A DNA stretch of 64,000 nucleotides from Gluconacetobacter asukensis. Its GTDB lineage: Bacteria > Pseudomonadota > Alphaproteobacteria > Acetobacterales > Acetobacteraceae. The stretch lies in NCBI RefSeq assembly GCF_014174375.1, contig NZ_JABEQE010000012.1:1-64000 (forward strand). Direction: 5' to 3'. Shown in pieces: positions 28,980 through 38,796 of this stretch. Position 1 is the first letter of the stretch, and every line of letters starts with the position of its first letter. The position numbers were made by a program, and so were the translations under genes. Below the pieces are notes generated by a model. That model did no database searches. It saw only the letters and a program-made list of their open reading frames with translations, and had not been told where the DNA came from.

Positions 28980-30227
28980 TCAGAGGATTTCCGCCACCAG
29001 ACCGTTTTCGTCAACCGCCGTGGCCCGCACGGCCACGATGCGCCCGGCTTCGGCCTCGCCCGCCGCCAGGCGGACAGGCGCGAATTCCTCGGAATGCCCG
29101 CTGGTCGCGGTCTCCAGCAGCACGTTCAGCGTCCGCCCCAGCAGCCTGGTATGATAGGCCCGCGCCGCCTCCTGCCCCGCCGCGCGCAGCCGCGCCGCGC
29201 GCTCGCGCCGGGTCGCCACCGGCACGGCGGGCATCTTTGCCGCCGGCGTCCCCGGCCGCTCGCTATAGGGAAAGACATGCAGGTAGGGCAGCCCCTGCCC
29301 CCGCACGAAGTCCAGCGTCTCGTCGAACAATTCGTCGCTCTCGGTCGGAAAGCCCGCGATCACATCCGCGCCAATGCCCAGATCCGGCCGGCAGGCCCGC
29401 GCCCGCGCGATCACACCCGCCACATCGGCCACCAGATGCCGCCGCTTCATCCGCTTCAGCACCATGTCCGACCCGGCCTGCAGCGACAGATGCAGATAGG
29501 GCATGAAACGCCGCTCGCTTTCCAGCAGGCGCCACAGATCCTCGTCGATCTCCACCGGATCGACCGACGACAGGCGCAGCCGCTCCAGTTCCGGCACCAA
29601 CACCAGCAGCCGGCGGCAGAGCTGCCCCAGCGCCGGCTGCCCCGGCAGGTCGCCACCCCACGAGGTAATATCCACCCCCGTCAGCACCACCTCGCGATAG
29701 CCCGAGGCGACCAGCGCGCGCACCTGCTCCACCACGGCGCCCACCGGCACCGAGCGCGACGGCCCCCGCCCGAACGGGATGATGCAGAAGGTGCAGCGAT
29801 GGTCACACCCCTGCTGCACCTCGACGAAGGCGCGGGTCCGGCCGGCGAATTCCGTCACCAGATGCGGCACCGTCTCGGTCGCCGCCATGATGTCCGATAC
29901 CGCGCGCCCTTCCCCCAGCGCCGCCGGGGTCCAGCTCGCGGCCTCCAGCTTCTCGCGATTGCCCAGCACGCGGGCCACGCCGGGCAGCGCCTCCCATCGG
30001 GCCGGGTCGATCTGCGCCGCGCAGCCGGTGACGACGATCCGCGCGTCCGGCCGGTCCCGATGCGCCCGGCGGATCGCCTGCCGCGCCTGGCGCTCGGCCT
30101 CGGCGGTCACGGCACAGGTATTGACGATGATCACATCGTCCAGCCCCGCCGCATGGCCGCGCATCACCTCGCTCTCATAGGTGTTCAGCCGGCAGCCGAA
30201 GGTCAGGATCTCGGGCGGCTTGCTCAT
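28980..30227 (-). CDS. mtaB: tRNA t6A37 methylthiotransferase MtaB
   Basis: Protein of 415 aa starting at ATG 30227, coupled to dapF by ATGA. It has an N-terminal UPF0004 domain ([39 protein letters not shown]: three cluster cysteines), a radical-SAM site [15 protein letters not shown], and a C-terminal TRAM-like part. The CRLNTYE N-terminus distinguishes MtaB from MiaB and RimO. It converts t6A37 to ms2t6A37 in tRNA. It sits between dapF and ftsY, an arrangement common in alphaproteobacteria. Confidence 0.92.
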   Translation of the reverse strand: MSKPPEILTFGCRLNTYESEVMRGHAAGLDDVIIVNTCAVTAEAERQARQAIRRAHRDRPDARIVVTGCAAQIDPARWEALPGVARVLGNREKLEAASWTPAALGEGRAVSDIMAATETVPHLVTEFAGRTRAFVEVQQGCDHRCTFCIIPFGRGPSRSVPVGAVVEQVRALVASGYREVVLTGVDITSWGGDLPGQPALGQLCRRLLVLVPELERLRLSSVDPVEIDEDLWRLLESERRFMPYLHLSLQAGSDMVLKRMKRRHLVADVAGVIARARACRPDLGIGADVIAGFPTESDELFDETLDFVRGQGLPYLHVFPYSERPGTPAAKMPAVPVATRRERAARLRAAGQEAARAYHTRLLGRTLNVLLETATSGHSEEFAPVRLAAGEAEAGRIVAVRATAVDENGLVAEIL

Positions 30228-31048
30228 GACGGATAGGCCTCGGGGTCGAAGGTCCCGACAAAACTGGTGGTCGCCGGCCCCGTCATCAGCACGTGCCCGT
30301 CCGCTTCCCGCCAGGTGATCGACAAGGCACCGCCATCCATTTCCACCCGGCAGGTGCGTTCCACCAGCCCGCGCCGCACGGCATTCACCACCGCCGCACA
30401 GGCGCCCGACCCGCAGGCCAGCGTCAGCCCGCTGCCCCGCTCCCACACGCGCAGCCGCATGGCCTCGCGTGAGAGGATCTGCGCAAAGCCGATATTGGCC
30501 CGTTCGGGAAACAGCGGATCATGTTCCAGCAGCGGCCCGGCCACGACCGGGTCGAGGTCCAGAATATCGGCCAGGAAGAAGGTGGCATGCGGATTGCCCA
30601 TCGAGGCCGCCGCCGGATCGCCCGCCAGCGGCAGATGCAGCGTATCGACCGGCTCCGCCAGCGGCACATCGCGCCACTCCAGCGCCGGCGCGCCCATATC
30701 GACCGTCACCAGCCCGGTCTCACCCACCCAGGCCGGCAGCAGCCCGGCCCGGGTCTGCAACACGCTCTCCCGCCGCCCATCGCCCCGCCACAGCAGGTCG
30801 GCCACACAGCGCGACGCGTTGCCGCAGGCCCCGGACTCGCTGCCATCCGCATTGAAAAAGCGCACGAAAACATCCGCCCCATCGCGGCAGGCCGGGCGCA
30901 GCACCACAAACTGGTCGCACCCGATCCCGCGATGGCGGTCGGCCAGGGCGGCGATGCGTGCGGGCGTCAGCCCATGGCGCTCCACGCGCTCGTCCACCAC
31001 GACGAAATCGTTGCCCAGACCGTGCATCTTGCTGAAGGGGATCATCAT
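30224..31048 (-). CDS. dapF: Diaminopimelate epimerase
   Basis: Protein of 274 aa from ATG 31048, which has AAGG about 6 bases upstream; an ATG 18 bases earlier is in frame but less well placed. The N-terminal [15 protein letters not shown] is characteristic. Both catalytic cysteines are present, in GACGNASRC and ACGSGACAA. It interconverts LL- and meso-diaminopimelate for lysine and peptidoglycan synthesis. It is the first gene of the dapF-mtaB-ftsY unit. Confidence 0.95.
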   Translation of the reverse strand: MMIPFSKMHGLGNDFVVVDERVERHGLTPARIAALADRHRGIGCDQFVVLRPACRDGADVFVRFFNADGSESGACGNASRCVADLLWRGDGRRESVLQTRAGLLPAWVGETGLVTVDMGAPALEWRDVPLAEPVDTLHLPLAGDPAAASMGNPHATFFLADILDLDPVVAGPLLEHDPLFPERANIGFAQILSREAMRLRVWERGSGLTLACGSGACAAVVNAVRRGLVERTCRVEMDGGALSITWREADGHVLMTGPATTSFVGTFDPEAYPS

Positions 31049-31080
31049 GCGCGCCTTATAGGCCACGCGCCCCGCTTATA

Positions 31081-31482
31081 TCAAAGGAAACGACCGGGCG
31101 CGCCGCGCTGCAGCACCTCGATCCTGTACCCGTCCGGATCGACGACGAAGAAGAAGCGGCCAACCACCCGATCCTCCAGCGCCAGTTGCTTCACCGGCAG
31201 CGGCGACAGATCCTCGCTGACGAAACGGGCATGTTCGGCATCGACATCCTCGACCGACACCGCCAGATGCCCATACCCGTCCCCCAGTTCATAGGGCCGG
31301 TCGCGATCGTGATTGACCGTCAGTTCCAGCTCGAAGGTCTGCTCGGCGTTGGACAGATAGATCAGGGTGAACCCGTCGAACACCAGCCGGTCGGCCACGG
31401 TCAGGCCGAAGGCCCGCTCGTAGAAGGCCAGCGACGCCACCTCGTCCCGCACCCGGATCATGGAATGGATCAGCTTCGCCAT
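31081..31482 (-). CDS. gloA: Lactoylglutathione lyase (glyoxalase I)
   Basis: Protein of 133 aa from ATG 31482, with GGAG upstream. It is a two-module VOC-fold protein with the four metal ligands of glyoxalase I: His in LIHSMIRV, Glu in FELELTVN, His in YGHLAVSV and Glu in YRIEVLQ. The FYERAFGL segment is standard. It detoxifies methylglyoxal via its glutathione adduct. The substrate-loop details were not checked, so another small VOC enzyme is possible but less likely. Confidence 0.9.
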   Translation of the reverse strand: MAKLIHSMIRVRDEVASLAFYERAFGLTVADRLVFDGFTLIYLSNAEQTFELELTVNHDRDRPYELGDGYGHLAVSVEDVDAEHARFVSEDLSPLPVKQLALEDRVVGRFFFVVDPDGYRIEVLQRGAPGRFL

Positions 31483-31759
31483 CGTTTCGGGCTCCTTCCC
31501 CGCATGTCTTTCCATGCGCGACATATCGGCCCCGGCGGCATACGGTCCAGCCCGCATTTCCAGACAGGCTTCGGGTCTCCGATGCCGCCACCGGCCGCAC
31601 GGAAACGGGATCTGACATCAATTAATTCTAAAAATGAATATATTACATTCAATAAATTTCATAATGAAACAAAACTAAAAGAATTTATTATTTACCTTTT
31701 CTGAGAAATCTTTTGACATACTCGCAGAAACTTCATCAGCCCTCTTGCGATTGTCCCGA
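31483..31759. other. AT-rich intergenic region between gloA and the porin gene
   Basis: This stretch separates divergent genes. Positions about 31615-31710 are strikingly AT-rich compared with the neighbourhood, with runs such as ATTAATTCTAAAAATG. A TTGACA hexamer at 31713-31718 could be a -35 element for the porin gene, but no convincing -10 follows. No gene is seen. Confidence 0.6.
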
Positions 31760-33619
31760 ATGCCATTGCCCTCCCTGCCCATAAAGCGGCCCTTCCCGCT
31801 GTTCCTGCTCTGCTGCTCCACGCTCGTACCGGCCGCCGCCCATGCCCAGGGCCAGGGGCCGGAGGAAGCCGAAGCGATCGAGGCGATGGAGAACCAGATC
31901 TCCCGCATCCAGGAGCAGCAGCTCGAATTGCAAAAGGACCTGATGGCGATGCGCCGCGAACTGGCGCAGCATCGGGCCCATCTGCACCTGGCCCACACGG
32001 CCACCGCGAACGAGTCCGTGACGCACGACCATCCCTCTTCCGGGCACGGCCCGGCGGGGTCGCGCCAACTGGCCCGCACGATCGGAAAACCCGCCCCCGG
32101 CCCGGCAAGCCATCCCCATCTCTATCCCGGCGAAGTCCCCACGCCCACGATCGGCGAAGACACGCCAACCTACGCCGCCGTGGTCCGCCACCGCGACGAA
32201 GACATGGTCAACCGCGTCGCCGACAATAATGTCGGCCCCCACCCGCGCGAAACCGCCGGCGCGCAGGCCGCCGGCGCGCTGGGCGATCACGGCGTGTTCC
32301 ATGTCGGGCCGGTCACGGTCATCCTCGGCGGCTTCTTCGACACTTCGGCCGTTCTGGAAAATCGCCATATCGCATCGGGCACGTTCAATTACTGGACGGC
32401 CATGCCGTTCCCCCGCAGCGCCAATTATCACGAGAACAGCTTCGAAGGCAGCCCGCGCTACAGCCGGTTCTCGCTCATGGCCCGCGCCAATATCGATTCC
32501 CACACCACCGTGTCCGGCTTCGTCGAAACCGATTTCGGCGCCGGCGCGGAAACGACCAACCCGTACGAAAGCAATGCCTATGTGCCGCGCCTGCGCCAGG
32601 CCTATCTGAGCTATGACGACACGCAGGATGGCAATCACCTGCTGGTCGGCCAGGCCTGGAGCCTGCTGACCCCCGGCCGCGTCGGCATCGTCGCCCGGCA
32701 GGAAAGCCTGCCCGAGACCATCGAATCCTCCATGCTGGCCGGCCAGACCTGGACCCGGCAATGGCAGGCCCGCTTCGTCCACGACATGCTGCACCACCGG
32801 CTGTGGCTCGGCCTGTCGATCGAAAATCCCGCGACGATCTACGACACCACGGGCTTCGACAATGATAACGGCTCGGTCGCGCTGCCCAATGGCGGCACGG
32901 CCACCATCGGCGCCAACGGCACCGGCCTGACCGAATTCACCACCATTTATTCCGACGAAATCGCGCCCGACGTCATCGGCAAGGTCGCGTGGGACCCGGC
33001 CTGGGGCCATTACGAGGCCGAAGGAATCGTCCGCTTCCCCCATGATCGCGTCTTCGCGAACGGCACGGGCCACAACAACACAGCCATCGCCGGCGGCGGC
33101 GGCGCCTCGGCAGTGCTGCCGGTCATCCCCCACAGGGTCGAAATCCACCTGTCCGGGCTCGCGGGAGTCGGGGTCGGCCGCTACGGGTCGGTCCTGCTGC
33201 CGGACGTCACGCTGAATGCCCAGGGCAAGCCGAAACCCCTGCCCGATGCGCAGGCAACAGCAGGCATCGTCGCCCATCCGAATCAGCGAATCGACGTCTA
33301 TGGCTATTACGGCATGCAGCGTTCGGGCCGGAGCTATTTCTCCTCCGGCGGCTCGGCCTACGGTTACGGCAACCCCATGTCTTCCAACGCGGGGTGCGAG
33401 GTGGAAATGTCGCCGCTGGCCTGCACGGCCAGCATCCGCTCGGTGCAGGAATTCACCGTCGGCGCCTGGTGGCGCTTCCTCCAGGGCCGGTATGGCACGG
33501 TCGAGGTCGGAACCCAGCTCGCCTATTCGCGCCTGCAGACCTGGAAAGGCATCGGCGGCGCCCCCTCCACCAGCGTCAGCCAGATCTTCTTCGATTTCCG
33601 CTACCTGCCCTTCCAGTAA
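31760..33619 (+). CDS. DcaP-like outer membrane porin
   Basis: Protein of 619 aa from ATG 31760 (a TTG five codons earlier is in frame). A signal peptide (FPLFLLCCSTLVPAAAHAQ) is followed by a coiled coil of about 30 residues (ENQISRIQEQQLELQKDLMA), then a His-rich linker, then a beta-barrel. LRQAYLSYDD, LLVGQAWSLLTP, RQWQARFVH and LSIENPA match the DcaP-type porin pattern. Such porins are trimers that pass small anions or acids. Its N-terminal part, with coiled coil and a HAHTHDHP-like His-rich stretch, is longer than usual. The substrate is unknown. Ribosome-site evidence is weak. Confidence 0.75.
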   Translation: MPLPSLPIKRPFPLFLLCCSTLVPAAAHAQGQGPEEAEAIEAMENQISRIQEQQLELQKDLMAMRRELAQHRAHLHLAHTATANESVTHDHPSSGHGPAGSRQLARTIGKPAPGPASHPHLYPGEVPTPTIGEDTPTYAAVVRHRDEDMVNRVADNNVGPHPRETAGAQAAGALGDHGVFHVGPVTVILGGFFDTSAVLENRHIASGTFNYWTAMPFPRSANYHENSFEGSPRYSRFSLMARANIDSHTTVSGFVETDFGAGAETTNPYESNAYVPRLRQAYLSYDDTQDGNHLLVGQAWSLLTPGRVGIVARQESLPETIESSMLAGQTWTRQWQARFVHDMLHHRLWLGLSIENPATIYDTTGFDNDNGSVALPNGGTATIGANGTGLTEFTTIYSDEIAPDVIGKVAWDPAWGHYEAEGIVRFPHDRVFANGTGHNNTAIAGGGGASAVLPVIPHRVEIHLSGLAGVGVGRYGSVLLPDVTLNAQGKPKPLPDAQATAGIVAHPNQRIDVYGYYGMQRSGRSYFSSGGSAYGYGNPMSSNAGCEVEMSPLACTASIRSVQEFTVGAWWRFLQGRYGTVEVGTQLAYSRLQTWKGIGGAPSTSVSQIFFDFRYLPFQ

Positions 33620-33723
33620 CACTGCCGGTTAACACTGCCGGTTGCGCCGGAGAGAAAAACGGAGGATGTTCCCGCCGACCGGACCACAGGACGCCGGACC
33701 ACAGGACGAAGGAGGATACGGTC
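33619..33723. repeat. Two short tandem duplications after the porin gene
   Basis: TAACACTGCCGGT occurs twice in a row from 33617 to about 33642, and GCCGGACCACAGGAC-like units occur twice between about 33679 and 33708. These look like recent small slippage duplications in non-coding DNA. No function is apparent. Confidence 0.55.
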
Positions 33724-34068
33724 ATGCAGGACAGAACACTGCGTATTCTGGCGGTATCCCTCTGCCTCGCCGCTACGGGCGCGCCGGCGCTGGCGCTCGC
33801 GCAGGAAGATGACGAGGCCAAGGGCCCGTCGATGCATCAGCTGGCCACCCGCCCGCCGGTGCCCAGCGCGCACAAGGATTTCAGCCAGTTCCATTTTCGC
33901 CCCGCCGGCGACAGGGTGGTCGAACAGTCCGACGCCAACCGCCTGCTGTTCTGGACGCCGCAGGGCACGCCGGACGGCTATGCCGAACGGCGCGGCAACG
34001 CGATCTTCTATTACGACCGCACCGGCAAGGCCGTGCGGGTGCAGGAACTGCCCGTCGAGGAAAACTGA
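33724..34068 (+). CDS. Small secreted protein of unknown function
   Basis: Protein of 114 aa with AAGGAGGAT just upstream of ATG 33724. Residues 1-26 are a signal peptide (ILAVSLCLAATGAPALALA). The mature part is short and polar, with a conserved-looking SQFHFRPAGDRVVEQSDANRL and FYYDRTGKAVRVQELP. I do not recognise the family. It follows the porin on the same strand and may share its transcript. Confidence 0.7.
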   Translation: MQDRTLRILAVSLCLAATGAPALALAQEDDEAKGPSMHQLATRPPVPSAHKDFSQFHFRPAGDRVVEQSDANRLLFWTPQGTPDGYAERRGNAIFYYDRTGKAVRVQELPVEEN

Positions 34069-34078
34069 CGCGCCCCGC

Positions 34079-34891
34079 CTAGCCGCGCGCCTGCTGCCGC
34101 AGATAGTACCATCGGGTCAGATGCGACCACACGATCATGACCGGCAGGCACAGGCGCAGGAAAACCGGCGACCATAGGAACAGCGGGGGAAATATCCTGT
34201 CGATGAGCGACGGGAAATGCTCCTCCTTCCCGCCCCGCGCCGACCCCAGAATCCAGGCCGCCGCCCGCTCGGGCGCCAGCGGCCAGGACATGAAGTTCAG
34301 CAGCGACCCACCCTGCTCCATTTCCTCGCGGAACATGGCCGTATCCACGCTCCCGGGAAACACCGACGTGACACGGATGCGCCGGGGCCTGAGTTCCAGC
34401 GCCAGGGCCCGCGCGAAACCGCGCAACCCGAATTTCGACGCGGTATAGACGGCACTGCCCGCCAGCGGAAACACGCCCGCCATCGAATTGACGAACAGCA
34501 CCCGCCCACCAGCCACGATGTTCGGCAGCACCTCATTGGTCAGCAGGATCACCCCGGTCAGATTGGTGTCCACCTGCCGCCGGACATCCTCGCCATCCAG
34601 GGTGCCAGCGGGCTGGGGAGAGATCGTGCCCGCACAGGAAATGAACAGGTCGATCGTCGGACACGCGTCACGAATGGCCCGCCCCGCCGCTGTGATCGAG
34701 CCCGCATCCATCAGGTCACAGCACACGGCCAGATCGGCCTCGATATCGGGCGGCATACCCGCGCGACGCGACAGGATGATGATCCGATAACCGTCCTGGC
34801 GCAGCCGGCGGCACAGAAACTGCCCGATTCCACCGGTCGCTCCGCTGACGATGACGGTTTTCTGACGGGACAATCCATTTTCCTGGGGCAA
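34079..34891 (-). CDS. Short-chain dehydrogenase/reductase
   Basis: Protein of about 270 aa. The dinucleotide motif SGATGGIGQ, the NSMAG segment and the catalytic YxxxK (YTASK) are intact, so it should be an active NAD(P)-dependent oxidoreductase. The C-terminus has a hydrophobic segment (FPPLFLWSPVFLRLCLPVMIV), suggesting membrane attachment. Only TTG starts are available near the N-terminus; TTG 34873 has AGGA upstream and may be the real start. The substrate is unknown. Confidence 0.83.
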   Translation of the reverse strand: MPQENGLSRQKTVIVSGATGGIGQFLCRRLRQDGYRIIILSRRAGMPPDIEADLAVCCDLMDAGSITAAGRAIRDACPTIDLFISCAGTISPQPAGTLDGEDVRRQVDTNLTGVILLTNEVLPNIVAGGRVLFVNSMAGVFPLAGSAVYTASKFGLRGFARALALELRPRRIRVTSVFPGSVDTAMFREEMEQGGSLLNFMSWPLAPERAAAWILGSARGGKEEHFPSLIDRIFPPLFLWSPVFLRLCLPVMIVWSHLTRWYYLRQQARG

Positions 34892-35164
34892 GGCAGCCGC
34901 TCTTCACGCTGTGATGGTCGGCCCGTGGCAGTCCTGCTTGCCACGGAATGACGGCCCGCCCGTATACCAGTTCCCCCCCGGCGGCGCGAGGGCCGCCGCC
35001 CACCCACCGGCGAGAGCATCCGTCGAAACCCGTTCTTTCCTTTTAATGTCACACTCTTTTAAAAATCGCTCCGACAGCCCGATCACATCCCCGATACCCG
35101 CTTGCAGGGCGACCCGGCACGCGCCACGTCATCTTCCGACATCCGTCGGATACAGGAGGCGGAC
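34892..35164. other. Intergenic region with hairpins
   Basis: The stretch between the leftward short-chain dehydrogenase and the next rightward gene holds CCGTGGCA-N8-TGCCACGG (34923-34946), a perfect 8-bp stem, and a GCGGC/GCCGC stem near 34980-35000. An AT-rich patch lies around 35035-35065. I see no gene. Confidence 0.5.
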
Positions 35165-35392
35165 ATGCGGACCCTGCACAAACTGATACCGGTCGAGGCG
35201 ATCGAACTGGTGGACCATCACGGCTCCCACGCCCTGCTGATCGCGCGCACCCATCTCGCCCAGGCGCGCGATGCCGGCGACGAGGTCCGTGCCGCACGCT
35301 GGCAGACCGTGAGCGAGGCCATCATCACGATCATCGAGGAACAGAAATGTAACGCCACGCCCCGGGAAAAACTGACGACGGAAGAAGGATAA
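35165..35392 (+). CDS. Small hypothetical protein
   Basis: Protein of 75 aa with a strong AGGAGG ribosome site 7 bases before ATG 35165. The N-terminal MRTLHKLIPVEAIELVDHHGSHALLIARTHLAQARDAGD is helical and charged, followed by QTVSEAIITIIEEQK. No domain recognised. It is followed directly by a strong hairpin, so it seems to be a one-gene transcript. Confidence 0.65.
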   Translation: MRTLHKLIPVEAIELVDHHGSHALLIARTHLAQARDAGDEVRAARWQTVSEAIITIIEEQKCNATPREKLTTEEG

Positions 35393-35399
35393 CGCCTGA

Positions 35400-35438
35400 C
35401 CCGGTCCTGTCGCACCGACCATCGGTCGCAAGACCGGG
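35400..35438 (+). terminator. Strong hairpin after the 75-aa gene
   Basis: CCGGTC pairs with GACCGG (35401-35406 and 35432-35437), with further pairing inside including ACCGA/TCGGT around a CCA loop. It starts 8 bp after the stop of the small gene. A GC-rich run follows rather than a U-tract, so this is a probable but not classical terminator. Confidence 0.5.
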
Positions 35439-35611
35439 GCCCCTCCCATACGATCATGAGTCCTGGAGGGATAACCGCCTTGTGACCGTGACCTATTCAC
35501 CTAACATATATTTGTTATTGTTCCTTTCTATAAAAAAGACGAGAAAAATCCCAACGGTCACAGCGTTTCGGGCTGGTCGGACAGCCCCTGTGGCCGATGG
35601 AGTTTCCCGTC

Positions 35612-36208
35612 ATGAAACCTCTCGCCAATCCAGCACCCCTCGGTCTCGCCGGCTTCGGGATGACGACTATCCTGCTCAATCTCTGCAATGCCGGTTTCCT
35701 GCCGCTCAATTCGTCGGTCCTGGCCATGGGGATCATCTTCGGCGGATGGGCCCAGATCCTGGCCGGGCTGCTTGAATATCCCAAGGGCAACACGTTCGGG
35801 CTGACGGCCTTCACGGCCTACGGCGCGTTCTGGATCTCCCTCGTCCTGCTCGTCATCCTGCCGAAATTCGGCCTGATCCCGGCGGCAACCGCCCCGGCCA
35901 TGGGGGCCTATCTCGCGCTCTGGGGCGTTTTCACGGGCTTCATGTTCATCGGCACGCTGCGCGGCAACCGCGTGCTGCAGTTCGTGTTCTCCTCACTGAC
36001 GCTCCTGTTCTTCCTGCTCGCGCTGGGCGAATGGACAGGCAATCTCATGATCACCCGCATCGCGGGATATGAGGGGCTGCTGTGCGGCGCCTCCGCCCTG
36101 TATCTCGCCATGGCGGAAGTGATCGAGGCCCAGTTCGGCCACCCCGTCCTGCCGGCTGGCCTTCCCGCCCCGCAGGCACCCCGGCACGTAACGGGCGTTC
36201 CCGCCTGA
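35612..36208 (+). CDS. satP: Acetate uptake transporter, GPR1/FUN34/SatP family
   Basis: Protein of 198 aa from ATG 35612, with GGAG about 10 bases upstream. The family signature [11 protein letters not shown] is at residues 5-15. About six membrane segments follow, with the usual [20 protein letters not shown] and AFTAYGAFW motifs. SatP/YaaH carries acetate and succinate across the inner membrane. In an acetic acid bacterium it may serve acetate reuse or resistance (inference). The upstream 219 bp are AT-rich near 35500-35550. Confidence 0.92.
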   Translation: MKPLANPAPLGLAGFGMTTILLNLCNAGFLPLNSSVLAMGIIFGGWAQILAGLLEYPKGNTFGLTAFTAYGAFWISLVLLVILPKFGLIPAATAPAMGAYLALWGVFTGFMFIGTLRGNRVLQFVFSSLTLLFFLLALGEWTGNLMITRIAGYEGLLCGASALYLAMAEVIEAQFGHPVLPAGLPAPQAPRHVTGVPA

Positions 36209-36224
36209 ACGGTTCGCCGACTGT

Positions 36225-36260
36225 CCCTGCCTTGCGCCCTTCCGGGGGCAAGGGGCAGGG
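36225..36260 (+). terminator. Hairpin downstream of satP
   Basis: CCCTGCC (36225-36231) pairs with GGCAGGG (36254-36260), continued by TTGC/GCAA and CCC/GGG with a small bulge. It starts 17 bp after the satP stop and is followed by CCCTTTCCCC. A likely intrinsic-type or Rho-assisted terminator. Confidence 0.55.
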
Positions 36261-36335
36261 CCCTTTCCCCGAACGGGTCAACAGAGCAGGTGAGTCCCTT
36301 ACGGACCGGCCGCTTCCGGCCTACACTGCCTCACC

Positions 36336-37346
36336 ATGACCGACCGACCGCACAGCGCCCTGCTCACCGTCGATACGCATATCGACATCCCCTGGCCCGA
36401 CCGGGGCGATTTCACGCAGGACACCGATTATCGCCATGTCGACCTGCCCAAGCTGCGCCGGGGCGGAATCGCCGCCGCCTGCCTGGTGGCCTATGTCGGA
36501 CAGGGCGCCACCGACCCGGCTACCCACGCCGCCATCTCCCGCCAGGCCCTGGCGATGCTGGATGCGATCAACCGGGGGGTCGAAGGCGGTCCGGCACGGA
36601 TCTGCCCCCTCGCGGCGGATATCGAGGCCGCGTTCCACGAGGACATCACCGCCATCGTCCCGGCGGTCGAGAACGGCTATGCGATGGGCGAGGATCTGTC
36701 GCTGCTGGCACAGTTCCGCGCGCGCGGCGCCCGCTACATGACACTGACGCATAACGGCCACAACGCGCTGGCCGATTCCGCCCGCCCGATGGCCGCGCTG
36801 AACGATCCCGAAATCCGCCATGGCGGCCTGTCCGGCCTGGGGCGCGAGGCCATCGCCGAAATGAACCGGCTGGGCCTGATGGTGGACATCTCCCACACCG
36901 CGCGCAGCACCATGATGCAGGCGGTGCGCCTGTCGCGCAGCCCGGTCCTGGCCACCCATTCCTGCGTCCGCGCACTCTGCGACCATCCGCGCAACCTGGA
37001 TGACGAACAGCTCGACGCGCTGCGCGATTGCGATGGCGTGGTCCACATCACGGCCGTCGATGCCTTTCTCCGCCCGCGCGAGGTCCGGGCCCAGCGCCCG
37101 GTCAGCGTGGCCGATTATGTCGATCATATCGACTATGTGGCGGCCCGGATCGGCGTGCGCCATGTTGGTATCTCGTCCGATTTCGACGGCGGCGGCACCA
37201 TCGAGGGCTGGCGCGACGCCGCCCAGAGCCGGTCACTGACGGCAGAGCTGCACCGTCGCGGCTACGACCACGACCAGATCGCCGCGATCTGGGGCGGCAA
37301 TTTCCTGCGCGTGCTGCGCGCGGCCGAGGCCATCGCCACGGCCTGA
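36336..37346 (+). CDS. Membrane-dipeptidase family (M19) peptidase
   Basis: Protein of 336 aa. The M19 metal ligands are visible: VDTHIDIP at the N-terminus, Glu in VENGYAMG, His in MVDISHT and His in ATHSC. The end has [13 protein letters not shown] and the final GGNFLRVL. These zinc enzymes hydrolyse dipeptides, often with D-residues at the C-terminal side. No signal peptide is visible, so it is probably cytoplasmic. Confidence 0.9.
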   Translation: MTDRPHSALLTVDTHIDIPWPDRGDFTQDTDYRHVDLPKLRRGGIAAACLVAYVGQGATDPATHAAISRQALAMLDAINRGVEGGPARICPLAADIEAAFHEDITAIVPAVENGYAMGEDLSLLAQFRARGARYMTLTHNGHNALADSARPMAALNDPEIRHGGLSGLGREAIAEMNRLGLMVDISHTARSTMMQAVRLSRSPVLATHSCVRALCDHPRNLDDEQLDALRDCDGVVHITAVDAFLRPREVRAQRPVSVADYVDHIDYVAARIGVRHVGISSDFDGGGTIEGWRDAAQSRSLTAELHRRGYDHDQIAAIWGGNFLRVLRAAEAIATA

Positions 37347-37378
37347 GGGCTTCGGGGTCGGAGCCCGCGCTAGCCCTC
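37345..37378 (+). terminator. Nested hairpin at the dipeptidase stop / ahcY leader
   Basis: GAGGGCT (37345-37351) pairs with AGCCCTC (37372-37378), with an inner CGGG/CCCG stem. It overlaps the dipeptidase stop codon and ends 56 bp before ahcY. It may stop the upstream transcript or form part of the ahcY leader. It does not match the SAH riboswitch consensus that I know. Confidence 0.4.
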
Positions 37379-37434
37379 GCGCGCCCGAGCGTCTATACCC
37401 GCCGGGATTCTGCATCAACCAAACAGGACCGAAC

Positions 37435-38733
37435 ATGACCGCCAGCACGGACTATAAGGTACGCGACATCGCTCTCGCGGAATGGGGCCGCAAGGAAATC
37501 GCGATCGCCGAGGGCGAAATGCCCGGCCTGATGGCTCTGCGCGAGGAATTCGGCGCCAGCCAGCCGCTGAAGGGCGCGCGCATCGCCGGCTGCCTGCACA
37601 TGACGATCCAGACCGCCGTGCTGATCGAGACCCTGACCGCGCTGGGCGCCACGGTCCGCTGGTCCTCGTGCAACATCTTCTCGACCCAGGACCACGCCGC
37701 CGCCGCCATCGCCGCAACGGGCGTGCCGGTCTTCGCCTGGAAGGGCCTGACCGAGGAAGAGTTCTGGTGGTGCATCGAGCAGACCATCACCGGTCCGGAC
37801 GGCTGGACGCCGAACATGATCCTCGACGATGGCGGCGACCTGACCGTGCTGATGCACGACAAGTATCCCGAGATGCTGAAGGACGTGCGCGGCCTGTCCG
37901 AGGAGACGACCACCGGCGTGCATCGCCTGTGGGAAATGGCCAAGAAGGGCACGCTGGCCGTGCCGGCCATCAACGTCAATGACAGCGTCACCAAGTCGAA
38001 GTTCGACAATCTGTACGGCTGCCGCGAAAGCCTGGTCGACGCGATCCGTCGCGGCACCGACGTCATGATGGCCGGCAAGGTCGCGGTCGTCGCCGGTTAC
38101 GGCGATGTCGGCAAGGGCTCCGCCGCCTCGCTGCGCAATGCCGGCTGCCGCGTGCTGGTCACCGAGGTCGACCCGATCTGCGCCCTGCAGGCCGCCATGG
38201 AAGGCTACGAGGTCGTGACGATGGAAGCCGGCGCCCCGCGCGGCGACATCTTCGTCACCTGCACCGGCAATGTCGACATCATCACCGTCGACCACATGCG
38301 CGCGATGAAGCACCGCGCCATCGTCTGCAATATCGGGCATTTCGATTCCGAGATCCAGGTCGAGGCGCTGCGCAACTTCACCTGGGACAACATCAAGCCG
38401 CAGGTCGACGAGGTCGTGTTCCCCGACGGCAAGCGCCTGATCCTGCTGTCCGAGGGCCGTCTGGTGAACCTGGGCAACGCCACGGGCCACCCGTCCTTCG
38501 TCATGTCGGCGTCCTTCACCAACCAGACGCTGGCGCAGATCGAGCTGTGGACCGCCCCCGAGGGCAAGTACGAGCGTCAGGTCTACACCCTGCCCAAGCA
38601 TCTCGACGAGAAGGTCGCGGCCCTGCACCTGGCCAAGGTCGGCGCCGAACTGTCGAAGATGTCGGCGAAACAGGCCGACTATATCGGCGTTCCGGTCAAC
38701 GGGCCGTTCAAGAACGACCTGTACCGCTACTAA
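37435..38733 (+). CDS. ahcY: Adenosylhomocysteinase
   Basis: Protein of 432 aa with AGGA before the ATG. SAH-hydrolase signatures include [37 protein letters not shown], the NAD-binding [15 protein letters not shown], and [10 protein letters not shown] with the C-terminal KNDLYRY end. It splits S-adenosylhomocysteine to adenosine and homocysteine, keeping the methylation cycle running. The length is as expected for the bacterial type that lacks the 40-residue insert. Confidence 0.97.
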   Translation: MTASTDYKVRDIALAEWGRKEIAIAEGEMPGLMALREEFGASQPLKGARIAGCLHMTIQTAVLIETLTALGATVRWSSCNIFSTQDHAAAAIAATGVPVFAWKGLTEEEFWWCIEQTITGPDGWTPNMILDDGGDLTVLMHDKYPEMLKDVRGLSEETTTGVHRLWEMAKKGTLAVPAINVNDSVTKSKFDNLYGCRESLVDAIRRGTDVMMAGKVAVVAGYGDVGKGSAASLRNAGCRVLVTEVDPICALQAAMEGYEVVTMEAGAPRGDIFVTCTGNVDIITVDHMRAMKHRAIVCNIGHFDSEIQVEALRNFTWDNIKPQVDEVVFPDGKRLILLSEGRLVNLGNATGHPSFVMSASFTNQTLAQIELWTAPEGKYERQVYTLPKHLDEKVAALHLAKVGAELSKMSAKQADYIGVPVNGPFKNDLYRY

Positions 38734-38742
38734 GGCGCAGCG

Positions 38743-38772
38743 CCGCCCGGGGATACCACGTGCCCCGGGCGG
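38743..38772 (+). terminator. Hairpin downstream of ahcY
   Basis: CCGCCCGGGG (38743-38752) pairs perfectly with CCCCGGGCGG (38763-38772) around a 10-base loop; the stem extends by one G-C pair. It starts 10 bp after the ahcY stop and lies just before the ribosome site of the next gene. Confidence 0.55.
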
Positions 38773-38796
38773 CCCCGCCGCAAGGAGAATCCGCGC

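Noticed and set aside
37347-37434. SAH or SAM/SAH riboswitch before ahcY
   Set aside because: The short leader lacks the conserved bases I know for these classes; only a simple stem is visible.
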